DNA from: an uncultured Lachnospiraceae bacterium
GTDB taxonomy: Bacteria > Bacillota > Clostridia > Lachnospirales > Lachnospiraceae
Length of the DNA: 64,000 nt
Assembly (NCBI GenBank): GCA_902761585.1
Contig: CACWKX010000003.1
Coordinates: 62,001-126,000 of the forward strand
Reading direction: 5' to 3'
Shown: positions 34,487-42,068 of the stretch, piece after piece
Numbering within the stretch: the stretch's first letter is position 1
Layout of the letters: each line of letters opens with the position of its first letter
Notes under the pieces: model-generated
Told to the model about the DNA's origin: nothing
Databases searched by the model: none
What the model saw: the letters and a program-made list of their open reading frames with translations, nothing else
Position numbers and translations under genes: made by a program

Positions 34487-34933
34487 ATGAAGGTCATTTT
34501 GCTGGAAGATGTGAAGAAGGTTGGAAAAAAGGGGGAGATCGTCGAGGTCTCTGACGCCTATGCAAGAAACGTTCTGATACGGAAAAACCAGGGTGTGGAG
34601 GCGACCAGCGCGAATCTCAACACGCTGAAGCTGAAGAAAGCCAATGACGAGAAGGTTGCGGCTGAGAATCTTGCGGAGGCAGAGGCGCTGAAGAAGGAGA
34701 TTGAGGAGAAGGCAGTGCTGCTCAAGGTCAAGACAGGGGAAGGCGGGAAGCTGTTCGGTTCGATTTCGAATGGGCAGATTGCGGATGCGATGAAGGAGCA
34801 GCTCGGGATCGGGATTGACCGCAGGAAGATCGTGATTGATGCGCCGATCAAGAACACGGGCGAGATGACTGTTGATGTCAAGCTTCACCCGCAGGTGAAA
34901 GCGGAACTGAAAGTCAAGGTGGAAGCGCTCTGA
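34487..34933 (+). CDS. rplI: 50S ribosomal protein L9
   Basis: Large-subunit protein of 148 residues with the N-terminal 23S-binding domain (MKVILLEDVKKVGKKGEIVEVSDAYARNVL), the long connecting helix (about 45-75) and the C-terminal domain (GEGGKLFGSISNGQIADAM). ATG 34487 is chosen for GGAGG 6 bases upstream; the frame opens earlier at 34436 without support. The stop overlaps the dnaB start (TGATG), giving coupling. Confidence 0.97.
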   Translation: MKVILLEDVKKVGKKGEIVEVSDAYARNVLIRKNQGVEATSANLNTLKLKKANDEKVAAENLAEAEALKKEIEEKAVLLKVKTGEGGKLFGSISNGQIADAMKEQLGIGIDRRKIVIDAPIKNTGEMTVDVKLHPQVKAELKVKVEAL

Positions 34934-36285
34934 TGCCGGATGAGGAACTGATCAAAAGAATACTTCCTCATGACCAGGCAGCAGAATCATCGGTCATCGG
35001 TTCCATGATGATGGACCCTGAGGCCATCTCTGTGGCACAGAAGTATCTGAGTCCGGAAGATTTCTATCAGAAGTCCTTCGGCCTGCTGTTTTCTGCCATC
35101 GTCTCTCTGGATAATGAGGGCCAGCCGGTCGACAGCGTGACGATTCAGAACAGACTCAGGGAAATGGACGCGCCGGAGAATATCGCAACGGACAATTATC
35201 TGGCGCAGCTTGTCACAGCTGTCCCGACTTCGACGAATATCGAATATTATGCGAAGATCGTAGCGGACAAGTCCAGGCTGCGAACGATGATCCGGACGAT
35301 GGAATCTCTGACGAACAGCTGCTATCTGAACCGGGAGAGTGTCCAGGCGCTGATGGCGGAGACAGAGGAGAAGATGTTTCGGGTTCTCCAGACGAAGGAA
35401 AGCCAGGACTATGTACCGATCCAGGATGTGGTGATGGAGGAGATTTCAAAGATCTCCGCGGCGGCACGGCAGAATTCCAGTGTGACGGGACTGTCGACAG
35501 GCTTCGCGGATCTGGATTTCAAGACTTCCGGCTTCCAGCCGTCTGACCTGATCCTCATTGCCGCAAGACCGTCGATGGGGAAAACAGCATTTGCCCTGAA
35601 CATCGGGGATTATATGGCGATCCGACAGCATAAGAATGTCGCGATCTTCAGCCTGGAGATGTCGAAAGGGCAGCTTGTCCGCCGCCTGTTTGCGCAGGAG
35701 GCTAATATTGATGCCCAGAAGCTGAGGAATGGAAATCTGGCAAGCACCGAGTGGGACAGTCTGATTGCCGGTGCGGATATGATCGGCAAGTCCGGGCTGA
35801 TCATTGATGATACGCCCGGCATCACGGTACCGGAAATGCGGAGCAAGTGCCGGAGATACAAGCTTGAACAGGGGCTTGATATCATTATCATTGATTATCT
35901 GCAGCTGATGAGCGGTTCATCGAAGCGCAGCAGCGATTCCAGGCAGCAGGAAATATCAGAAATCTCAAGATCCCTCAAGGGGCTGGCCAGAGAGCTGAAT
36001 GTCCCGGTCGTCGCGCTCTCGCAGCTCTCCCGCGCTGTTGAACAGAGGCCGGATCACAGACCGGTGCTCTCTGACCTCCGGGAGTCCGGTGCAATCGAGC
36101 AGGACGCCGATGTCGTCATGTTCCTCTACAGAGAGGATTACTACAAGCCGGACACTGAGCGGAAGGGGATTGCGGACTGCATTATCGCCAAACAGAGAAA
36201 CGGGCCGCTGGGTGACGTGGAGCTGGCATGGCTGCCGGAGTACACCAAGTTCGCCTCAATCGAGCGAAGCATGCCGCAGGTGTAA
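34933..36285 (+). CDS. dnaB: Replicative DNA helicase DnaB
   Basis: Hexameric 5'-3' helicase of 450 residues that unwinds the replication fork. N-terminal domain (PHDQAAESSVIGSMMMDPEA), linker helix, and a RecA-like C-terminal domain with Walker A ARPSMGKTAFAL (about residues 210-221), Walker B IIIIDYLQLM, and VALSQLSRAVEQR and DLRESGAIEQDADVVMF motifs. Called DnaC in Bacillus. No intein or insertion. Directly overlaps rplI. Confidence 0.97.
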   Translation: MPDEELIKRILPHDQAAESSVIGSMMMDPEAISVAQKYLSPEDFYQKSFGLLFSAIVSLDNEGQPVDSVTIQNRLREMDAPENIATDNYLAQLVTAVPTSTNIEYYAKIVADKSRLRTMIRTMESLTNSCYLNRESVQALMAETEEKMFRVLQTKESQDYVPIQDVVMEEISKISAAARQNSSVTGLSTGFADLDFKTSGFQPSDLILIAARPSMGKTAFALNIGDYMAIRQHKNVAIFSLEMSKGQLVRRLFAQEANIDAQKLRNGNLASTEWDSLIAGADMIGKSGLIIDDTPGITVPEMRSKCRRYKLEQGLDIIIIDYLQLMSGSSKRSSDSRQQEISEISRSLKGLARELNVPVVALSQLSRAVEQRPDHRPVLSDLRESGAIEQDADVVMFLYREDYYKPDTERKGIADCIIAKQRNGPLGDVELAWLPEYTKFASIERSMPQV

Positions 36286-36401
36286 GAACCGGGCGGCCGC
36301 AGGGAAGTGTGCTTCACACACCTGTGCCTGGTATGTGCGGTGCGGCCTTGCCACAGGACACAGCCCGGATGGACAGCCGTAGATGATGGGAGGGGCGATC
36401 C

Positions 36402-37571
36402 ATGCCGGCAGTCAATCGGGGATACGGAATCAGCACGGGAACGAAAGAGATCAGGAGACCAGAAAACATGAACAATGCGAGTGTAGAGGAATTTTTCGAC
36501 AAGGTACTGACCGTCAGGCTGACGCCGGACAGGCAGGCACTGGATATCATTGACCAGACGCTTTTGCCGGGGACGGTGAAAAGGATCAATCTCAGCACGA
36601 AGGAAGAGATCTGGGAGGCTATCAAGAAACTCAGAGTCCGCGGAGCGCCGGCGATCGGAGTAAGTGCCGCATACGGTATGGCTGTCCTGTCCTCCAGAAG
36701 CCAGGCAGCGGATTTTGATTCATTTTATAGTGAATTCAGGGCCAACAAGGAGTACCTTGCCTCCTCCAGACCGACAGCTGTCAATCTTTTCTGGGCACTG
36801 AACCGGATGGAGAAGACTCTTCTGGACAACCGGGCGAGGAGCATTCCGGAGATTCAGGAGATTCTCTATCATGAGGCAGACAGAATTCAGGCGGAGGATG
36901 TCCAGATCAGCCGGGATATCGGAGAGATCGGATTCGGCCTGCTGAAGGATCTGAAAAAGGAAGGGCGCCCGGTGGGGATTGAGACGCACTGCAATGCCGG
37001 AACACTGGCAACTGCCAAGTATGGAACGGCGACTGCGCCGATGTACATTGCGCTGGAGCATGGCTGGAAGGGAACAGACATGCATGTCTACTGCGACGAG
37101 ACCAGACCGCTGCTTCAGGGAGCCAGACTCACATCGTTCGAGGTTGCGTCGGCAGGCATCACCACGACTGTCCAGTGTGACAACATGGCTTCCAGCCTGA
37201 TGAGAGCCGGGCTGATCGACATTATCTTTGTAGGCTGCGACCGTGTCGCAAGAAACGGTGATTTTGCGAACAAGATCGGTACATCCGGGCTTGCCATTAT
37301 TGCAAAGCACTATGGCATCCCGTTCTATGTCTGCGCGCCGTCCTCGACGATTGATATGGAAACACCGTCTGGCGACCAGATTCCGATTGAGATGCGCGAT
37401 CCGGATGAGGTCACGGAGATGTGGTATCAGGAGCGGATGGCACCGAAAAACGTGAACGTGTACAATCCGGCATTTGATGTCACAGATCATTCCCTGATCA
37501 CTGGAATGATCACAGAGAAGGGACTGTGCACAGCGCCATTTGAGGATGCGTTCCGGAAGATCGGGCTGTGA
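36402..37571 (+). CDS. mtnA: S-methyl-5-thioribose-1-phosphate isomerase
   Basis: Methionine-salvage aldose-ketose isomerase of the eIF2B-like fold that converts methylthioribose 1-phosphate to the ribulose form. Visible: VRGAPAIGVSAAYGMAVL, THCNAGTLATAKYGTA (active-site Cys, about residue 197) and FVGCDRVARNGDFANKIGT (active-site Asp), then FDVTDHSLITGMITEKG. 389 residues from ATG 36402, which follows GGGAGGGG; an internal ATG at 36468 would remove 22 poorly conserved residues and is an alternative start. Other methionine-salvage genes are not in the window, so it could act on 5-deoxyribose 1-phosphate instead. The unit ends in a large hairpin without U-tract. Confidence 0.92.
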   Translation: MPAVNRGYGISTGTKEIRRPENMNNASVEEFFDKVLTVRLTPDRQALDIIDQTLLPGTVKRINLSTKEEIWEAIKKLRVRGAPAIGVSAAYGMAVLSSRSQAADFDSFYSEFRANKEYLASSRPTAVNLFWALNRMEKTLLDNRARSIPEIQEILYHEADRIQAEDVQISRDIGEIGFGLLKDLKKEGRPVGIETHCNAGTLATAKYGTATAPMYIALEHGWKGTDMHVYCDETRPLLQGARLTSFEVASAGITTTVQCDNMASSLMRAGLIDIIFVGCDRVARNGDFANKIGTSGLAIIAKHYGIPFYVCAPSSTIDMETPSGDQIPIEMRDPDEVTEMWYQERMAPKNVNVYNPAFDVTDHSLITGMITEKGLCTAPFEDAFRKIGL

Positions 37572-37600
37572 GAAAAAACGTTGTACCATGTACGGTATTT

Positions 37601-37640
37601 GCAGAATGGGCTGGGTGCCTGCGCACCCAGCCCATTCTGC
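37601..37640 (+). other. Perfect 18-bp hairpin after mtnA, no U-tract
   Basis: 37601-37618 pairs perfectly with 37623-37640 around a 4-nt loop (CTGC), flanked by a weaker GTACC/GGTAC outer pairing. No T-run follows, so it is not a canonical terminator. Confidence 0.7.
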
Positions 37641-37684
37641 GCCTGGCGCGCAGGGTACGCTGTTCCAGGATATATATGCATAAA

Positions 37685-37701
37685 TGTTACAATAATGTTA
37701 A
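37685..37701 (+). promoter_or_regulatory. WalR (YycF) box, perfect match
   Basis: TGTTAC-N5-TGTTAA matches the established WalR consensus TGTWAH-N5-TGTWAH exactly. It ends 18 bases before the -35 element, the position expected for activation. Confidence 0.6.
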
Positions 37702-37719
37702 AATATGAAGCCTAGAATC

Positions 37720-37748
37720 TTGACAATGCTCCGCATAGATGTTAACAT
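37720..37748 (+). promoter_or_regulatory. Promoter of the SH3/NlpC hydrolase gene
   Basis: Perfect TTGACA (37720-37725), a 17-base spacer and TAACAT (37743-37748). The -10 lies inside the palindrome ATGTTAACAT. Confidence 0.75.
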
Positions 37749-37762
37749 AGCGACAGTTGATT

Positions 37763-37779
37763 TGTAACATATCCGTAAT
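37763..37779 (+). promoter_or_regulatory. Second WalR-like box, one mismatch
   Basis: TGTAAC-N5-CGTAAT differs from the WalR consensus only at the first base of the second half-site. Confidence 0.4.
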
Positions 37780-37826
37780 ATTTGAAACGAATTCGAAAGA
37801 ATATGGAAATCAAGGGGGCATGGCCA

Positions 37827-39626
37827 ATGAATAAGGCAATGGCAAAAGCAGTAGCGTTCTGTCTGGCGGCGGGGCTTACCTTCACTGGTACAGGAGCGGC
37901 GGTATATGCTGGAGGTGGAGATGTGGCGCTGGTAGGCGTCGGGACTCTGGCAGATGCAGGGAATCATAAGAAGACAGAGTCTGAAGCACAGACGGAGGCA
38001 CCGCAGACGGAAGCGCCGGCACAGACCGAGACTCAGGTCCAGTCTGAGACGGCACAGTCAGAGACAGCTTCGCAGACAGAAGTCGACAATAGCATGGTGG
38101 GAACGACGGGTTTTGCACTTTGTGATGGACAGATCAATGTCCGCGCATCCGGGGATACGGATGGCGAGATCGTCGGCGTTCTGAACAATAAGAATGCGGT
38201 TCAGATTGAGGATGTCGATGAGAACGGCTGGTATAAAATCAAGTCCGGCAATGTTGAGGGCTATGTGGCAGGACAGTATATTGCCACAGGGTCGGATGCG
38301 CAGCAGATCGCGGCAACGTCCGGCTATACAACTGCGGAGGTTGGGGCGAAGGTGCTGAATGTTCGTGCTGAAAAGAGCACAGATTCAGATGTAGTTGCGA
38401 CGGCGACACAGTCCGATTCCCTTGAGGTTGTTCAGGATGATGGCGACTGGCTTAAGGTTTGTATTGACCATGATACCTATGGATGGGTTTCCGCAGACTA
38501 TGTCTATGCAAGTACGGCATACAGTTCCGGTATGACTGTGGCAGAGGAATCTGAGAGTACGGCACAGAGCGAGGCACAGGCAGCCGCAGCAGACAGCCAG
38601 GCATCGAATGAGGGAGTGGCTGCGGCAGAGGCGGTTTCAACCGATGCGGCACCTTCCGAGACAGCACCGGCTGACGTTTCCTCTGCTTCAGCTGGCGATA
38701 GCTCTTCGGATGTGACCTACACAGATACAAGCACCGCCTCGACTTCCGAGTCGGATGCCCTTTACCAGGCATATCTTGCAGCACAGGATGCGGCAATGCA
38801 CCCGGTCAGCGAGGAAGACGCAAAACAGAAAGCAGATGCGGCGGTCAGTGCATACCAGGCGTATCTCCAGTCGATTGGCGTTTCAGACGGGACTTCCCAG
38901 ACGACAGACAGCCAGGCATCCCAGAGCACAGATCAGAGTACGGATACCTCCAGTCAGCCGGCTGAGACAGCGGTATCCTCGGTTGGAACCGATGCAGATG
39001 CCCTCTATCAAGCCTATCTGCAGGCGCAGGATGCGGCCAACCATCCGACAGATGAGGCAGATGCGCAGGCAAAGGCAGATGCGGCAATCGTTGCTTATCA
39101 GGCATATCTGAATGCCATCGGAAGCGGAAGCACTTCGTCTCAGACGCAGGAGACCACCGCTGAAACCTCCGCGCAGGAGACCACCGCCGAGACGTCGGCA
39201 CCGGAGACTTCCGCACCAGAGACGACTGCTGAAACCTCCGCACCGGAGACAGAAGCGCAGCAGACCTCTTCACTGGGGGCCCAGATCGCATCATATGCAA
39301 CACAGTTTGTCGGCAATCCGTATGTGTACGGCGGTGCAAGCCTGACCGGCGGTGCTGACTGCTCCGGATTTACGATGGCCGTGTTCAGCCACTTCGGTAT
39401 CAGCCTTCCGCACAACGCGGCAGCTCAGTCCGGATGCGGAACGCAGGTATCGCTTTCAGATATCCAGCCGGGCGATCTGCTCTTCTACGACAACGGCGGT
39501 GGAATCGGACATGTCACGATCTATATCGGAAACGGGCAGGTCTGCCACGCATCGAACGAAAGAACGGGTATCACCATCTCCTCGATCAGCTACCGCAATC
39601 CGGTATGCGCAGTCAGAGCATGGTAA
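37827..39626 (+). CDS. Secreted SH3-domain NlpC/P60 cell-wall endopeptidase
   Basis: Exported peptidoglycan hydrolase of 599 residues. Signal peptide about residues 1-30 (AVAFCLAAGLTFTGTGAAVYA), Thr/Glu/Gln spacer, two bacterial SH3 domains (GQINVRASGDTDGEIVGVL; AKVLNVRAEKSTDSDVV), and a Ser/Thr/Ala-rich region with two copies of a roughly 42-residue helical repeat (DALYQAYLAAQDA). The C-terminal NlpC/P60 domain has catalytic Cys in GADCSGFTMAVF and His in GIGHVTIYIG, cutting the stem peptide (typically D-iGlu-DAP). ATG 37827 follows AGGGGGC; the frame opens at 37782 without support. The promoter carries WalR-type boxes, the usual control of such hydrolases. Confidence 0.93.
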   Translation: MNKAMAKAVAFCLAAGLTFTGTGAAVYAGGGDVALVGVGTLADAGNHKKTESEAQTEAPQTEAPAQTETQVQSETAQSETASQTEVDNSMVGTTGFALCDGQINVRASGDTDGEIVGVLNNKNAVQIEDVDENGWYKIKSGNVEGYVAGQYIATGSDAQQIAATSGYTTAEVGAKVLNVRAEKSTDSDVVATATQSDSLEVVQDDGDWLKVCIDHDTYGWVSADYVYASTAYSSGMTVAEESESTAQSEAQAAAADSQASNEGVAAAEAVSTDAAPSETAPADVSSASAGDSSSDVTYTDTSTASTSESDALYQAYLAAQDAAMHPVSEEDAKQKADAAVSAYQAYLQSIGVSDGTSQTTDSQASQSTDQSTDTSSQPAETAVSSVGTDADALYQAYLQAQDAANHPTDEADAQAKADAAIVAYQAYLNAIGSGSTSSQTQETTAETSAQETTAETSAPETSAPETTAETSAPETEAQQTSSLGAQIASYATQFVGNPYVYGGASLTGGADCSGFTMAVFSHFGISLPHNAAAQSGCGTQVSLSDIQPGDLLFYDNGGGIGHVTIYIGNGQVCHASNERTGITISSISYRNPVCAVRAW

Positions 39627-39650
39627 ACAGACAGTTTGAATAGAGGGAGA

Positions 39651-39683
39651 AAGGATTCTCACAATTGTGAGAATCCTTTTTTT
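39651..39683 (+). terminator. Terminator after the NlpC gene
   Basis: A perfect 28-base palindrome (39651-39678, AAGGATTCTCACA arm) runs into seven T. Confidence 0.93.
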
Positions 39684-39702
39684 GTGCAGGCAACGAGCCA
39701 GA

Positions 39703-39736
39703 AGCCATGATGCAAGCGTTTGCTTGCATCATGGCT
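39703..39736 (+). other. Perfect 15-bp hairpin, no U-tract
   Basis: 39703-39717 pairs with 39722-39736 around GTTT, 20 bases after the NlpC terminator. It lies in the 383-base gap 39627-40009, which otherwise holds a terminator, A/T-rich DNA and the tRNA promoter. Confidence 0.7.
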
Positions 39737-39932
39737 CATGGCGGCCGCTGTTTCCGGCAAAGCGGTCAAGTGGGAAAGAATGAACCGCATTGAAAGGATG
39801 CACAGCATTGGAAGATGTAACCTCCTGGGGGACGAGGATGCCGCTTGACGAAGAAGAAAGGTAAAATATATAGATTAACAATAATATCAGACAACACAAG
39901 AAATATAATGATAAAGTTGAACAAAACACCCC

Positions 39933-39961
39933 TTGCATTATTCCGGATTGAGGCATATAAT
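39933..39961 (+). promoter_or_regulatory. tRNA-Lys promoter
   Basis: TTGCAT (39933-39938), a 17-base spacer and a perfect TATAAT (39956-39961). Confidence 0.8.
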
Positions 39962-40009
39962 TCTTTTTGTGCTTCGGAAGAGAAAACACCGAGCCACAGA
40001 TAAGAATAA

Positions 40010-40082
40010 GCGCTTTTAGCTCAGTTGGTAGAGCACCTGACTCTTAATCAGGGTGTCCAGGGTTCGAGCCCCTGAAGGCGCA
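40010..40082 (+). tRNA. tRNA-Lys (anticodon CTT)
   Basis: A complete cloverleaf: 7-bp acceptor stem GCGCTTT/AAGGCGC (one G-U pair), D-arm AGCTCAGTTGGTAGAGC, anticodon stem CCTGA/TCAGG with loop CTCTTAA (anticodon CTT), and T-arm GGTTCGAGCCCC. The discriminator base is A; CCA is not encoded. It is a single tRNA with its own promoter and a probable terminator. Confidence 0.95.
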
Positions 40083-40090
40083 TTGGAAAG

Positions 40091-40130
40091 CACCGATTCT
40101 ACGAGCATTCGCTCTGGGGTTGGTGTTTTT
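40091..40130 (+). terminator. Probable terminator after tRNA-Lys
   Basis: CACCGA (40091-40096) pairs with TTGGTG (40120-40125), with an inner GAGC/GCTC stem, followed by TTTTT. Confidence 0.55.
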
Positions 40131-40165
40131 ATTATGTGCGTATCATTCAAGTCCTCCCCCTTTCA

Positions 40166-40723
40166 TCATGAACAGACAAGCGTTGCGCTGGCTGGCAGCA
40201 CATTTTCTCTGATCCAGTTCCAGGCGCCCATCAGGGTGCTGTCAATATAGTAGGCATCATCTGTGATGCCCTTGCTGTTTCGCATATATGTCTTATGGCG
40301 CATGCTCAGCCACTGTCCAAAGCTTCCGGTTACGGCCGCCGGATCAAAAGGCCGCGTCTTGAGAATCTTTTCAGTCAGATGATGAAGCCTCCACTCATAC
40401 TTGATATGATCTTTGCTTCCGTAGTGAAAAACCGGGTTGTGAGGCCTTGAGAAGGAATCTCCAAGGTAGTGAAACCGAAGCCCGGCGGTATACCACCAGA
40501 GCCAGTTGTCCCTGTAAGCCTTCCCGAAAAAAGAAACGATTTCCTTCCGCCTGACCGCATAGCTGTGTCCGTATGACCAGTCGTTTATGTGGTAGCCCAT
40601 GTAAGAGAATTTGTTGTAGTCAGGCATCACACACCCGATGCAGAAGGCCAGCTTCTCTGTTGTCGATATGTGCAGCGGACGAACCATCCGCTTTGCGTAA
40701 TTCCAGTGATCAATTGTCCTCAT
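40166..40723 (-). CDS. Zinc-dependent phospholipase C family protein
   Basis: 185 residues with the histidine and aspartate pattern of the phospholipase C/S1-P1-like all-helical zinc fold: an N-terminal DHWNYAKRM, GCVMPDYN, DWSYGHSYAV, and the strongly conserved RFHYLGDSFSRPHNPVFH segment. No signal peptide is visible, unlike secreted toxin phospholipases, so it is probably intracellular and its substrate is unknown. It lies alone on the minus strand between tRNA-Lys and a DnaA-box-rich gap. Family assignment is fair; activity untested. Confidence 0.8.
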   Translation of the reverse strand: MRTIDHWNYAKRMVRPLHISTTEKLAFCIGCVMPDYNKFSYMGYHINDWSYGHSYAVRRKEIVSFFGKAYRDNWLWWYTAGLRFHYLGDSFSRPHNPVFHYGSKDHIKYEWRLHHLTEKILKTRPFDPAAVTGSFGQWLSMRHKTYMRNSKGITDDAYYIDSTLMGAWNWIRENVLPASATLVCS

Positions 40724-40857
40724 TCGGTCGTTCCTTTGCTGTCAATTCCTGCCGCTGATGGCCGACGCACATATGCCCTATGGCCTGTCATGCCTGCCTT
40801 GTCTGCGGTGATTGGGTATAAGTTGTTTGTATTGAAAGAAATATTGCTTGAATTTCT

Positions 40858-40881
40858 ACAAATGATTGTACATTCATTTGT
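40858..40881 (+). promoter_or_regulatory. Near-perfect 24-bp palindrome, operator-like
   Basis: ACAAATGA (40858-40865) and TCATTTGT (40874-40881) are perfect inverted arms around TTGTACAT. It lies upstream of the minus-strand phospholipase-like gene, within the 467-base gene-free stretch 40724-41190. Confidence 0.5.
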
Positions 40882-40968
40882 CAATGGTTTTCAGGCAAAA
40901 AAGACGGAAATGCTTCGATTTATCAGATTGAACAAAACACCTGAATTCCGCCGGGGAGAGGTCTTGAA

Positions 40969-41040
40969 TGTGGATAATGTGGATAAGTTCGTGTATAACT
41001 CGACTTTTCCGGTCTTTTCTCCTCCCCGGTGTGTGGATAA
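40969..41040 (+). other. DnaA-box cluster
   Basis: Three perfect DnaA boxes in one orientation: TGTGGATAA at 40969-40977, 40978-40986 (directly adjacent) and 41032-41040. A weaker box, CGTGTATAA, is at 40990-40998. All lie within 72 bases of a gene-free region with A/T-rich DNA nearby (40810-40920). dnaA itself is not in the window. Confidence 0.7.
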
Positions 41041-41190
41041 ACAGGGTGGAAAACAATTCCCGATGGTCGGATGACCGTGCGTCAGGAGGCTTGATTTTGT
41101 GCAGTTTCGAGGTGGAAGGTCATTTTCTGAAAACAAGGGGAAATGTGGCCAGACACAATTTACAGTAATTATCTGACAACAATCCGGCGC

Positions 41191-41868
41191 TCAGTGCTCT
41201 TCAGCCGGTGGGCGGCTGACCATCTTGCAGATTGGATTCCCCTGGGCGGAAAAACGTTCCTCATACTCTGTCATAACGTTCCCGGCACAAAGCAGGGGAT
41301 CCGCATGAAGGTCATATGTGCACAGATCGATCCGCCAGCCTTCCTCCTTTGCCTCGCTGAGTGCAAAGTCAAAAAGTGCCCGGTTGTCCGTCTTGAACTC
41401 CAGCCGTCCGTCCGGAGCGAGAATCTGTCTGTACCGCCTGAGAAAGGTTCTCCCGGGAAGCCGTCTTTTGGCGTGGCGGTCCTTCGGCCAGGGATCTGAG
41501 AAATTCAGATAGATTCTTCCGACCTCTGCCGGGGCAAAGACATCGGTCAGCTTCTCTGCATCCATCCGCAGGTAGAGCAGGTTGTTCAGGATGGTGCCCT
41601 GCGCTTCAAGTGCTTCGCGGAGACGGACAGCACGGACAAGGACGGAGGAGTATTTCTCAATCCCGATGTAATGGATGTCCGGGTTCTGCTGTGCAAGGCT
41701 GGTCAGGAACTTTCCTTTTCCCATTCCAATTTCGATATAAAGCGGCCGTGGAATCGTTCCAAAACGCCCGGCCCAGTTCCCCTTCAGGGCGGGCTGCAGG
41801 TCTTCTGGAATCACGTAGCGGTCCGCCGCGATTTCCTCGCGTGCACCGGGTATATTTCGAAGTCTCAT
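41191..41868 (-). CDS. trmB: tRNA (guanine-46-N7)-methyltransferase
   Basis: SAM-dependent methyltransferase of 225 residues that forms m7G46 in the tRNA variable loop. It shows the SAM-binding start YIEIGMGKGKFLTSLAQQNPD, IGIEKYSSVLVRA, the signature NFSDPWPKDRHAKRRL and the C-terminal FKTDNRALFDFAL and TEYEERF motifs. Minus-strand GGAG lies upstream of the start. Divergent from the PHP phosphatase gene. Confidence 0.96.
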   Translation of the reverse strand: MRLRNIPGAREEIAADRYVIPEDLQPALKGNWAGRFGTIPRPLYIEIGMGKGKFLTSLAQQNPDIHYIGIEKYSSVLVRAVRLREALEAQGTILNNLLYLRMDAEKLTDVFAPAEVGRIYLNFSDPWPKDRHAKRRLPGRTFLRRYRQILAPDGRLEFKTDNRALFDFALSEAKEEGWRIDLCTYDLHADPLLCAGNVMTEYEERFSAQGNPICKMVSRPPAEEH

Positions 41869-42068
41869 TATGATTCAATCTCCATTCTTTCGCCTTTGCA
41901 TGACGGCATGATTTTTGTAAAAAAGATGATATCATATCTGCTGCATACTTAGTACCTTTACAGGAGTGGATATTTTGATTACAGTGTCAGAAGCTGGCCG
42001 GAGGCTTCCTTCATCTGGTTGGGGAGTCACGGTGTCGGCGATTTTTCATCGATCTCAGGAGGATCCAT

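Noticed and set aside
40589..41074. 161-codon plus-strand frame between the phospholipase-like gene and trmB
   Set aside because: It starts antisense to the phospholipase-like gene and runs through A/T-rich non-coding DNA containing DnaA boxes; no ribosome binding site.
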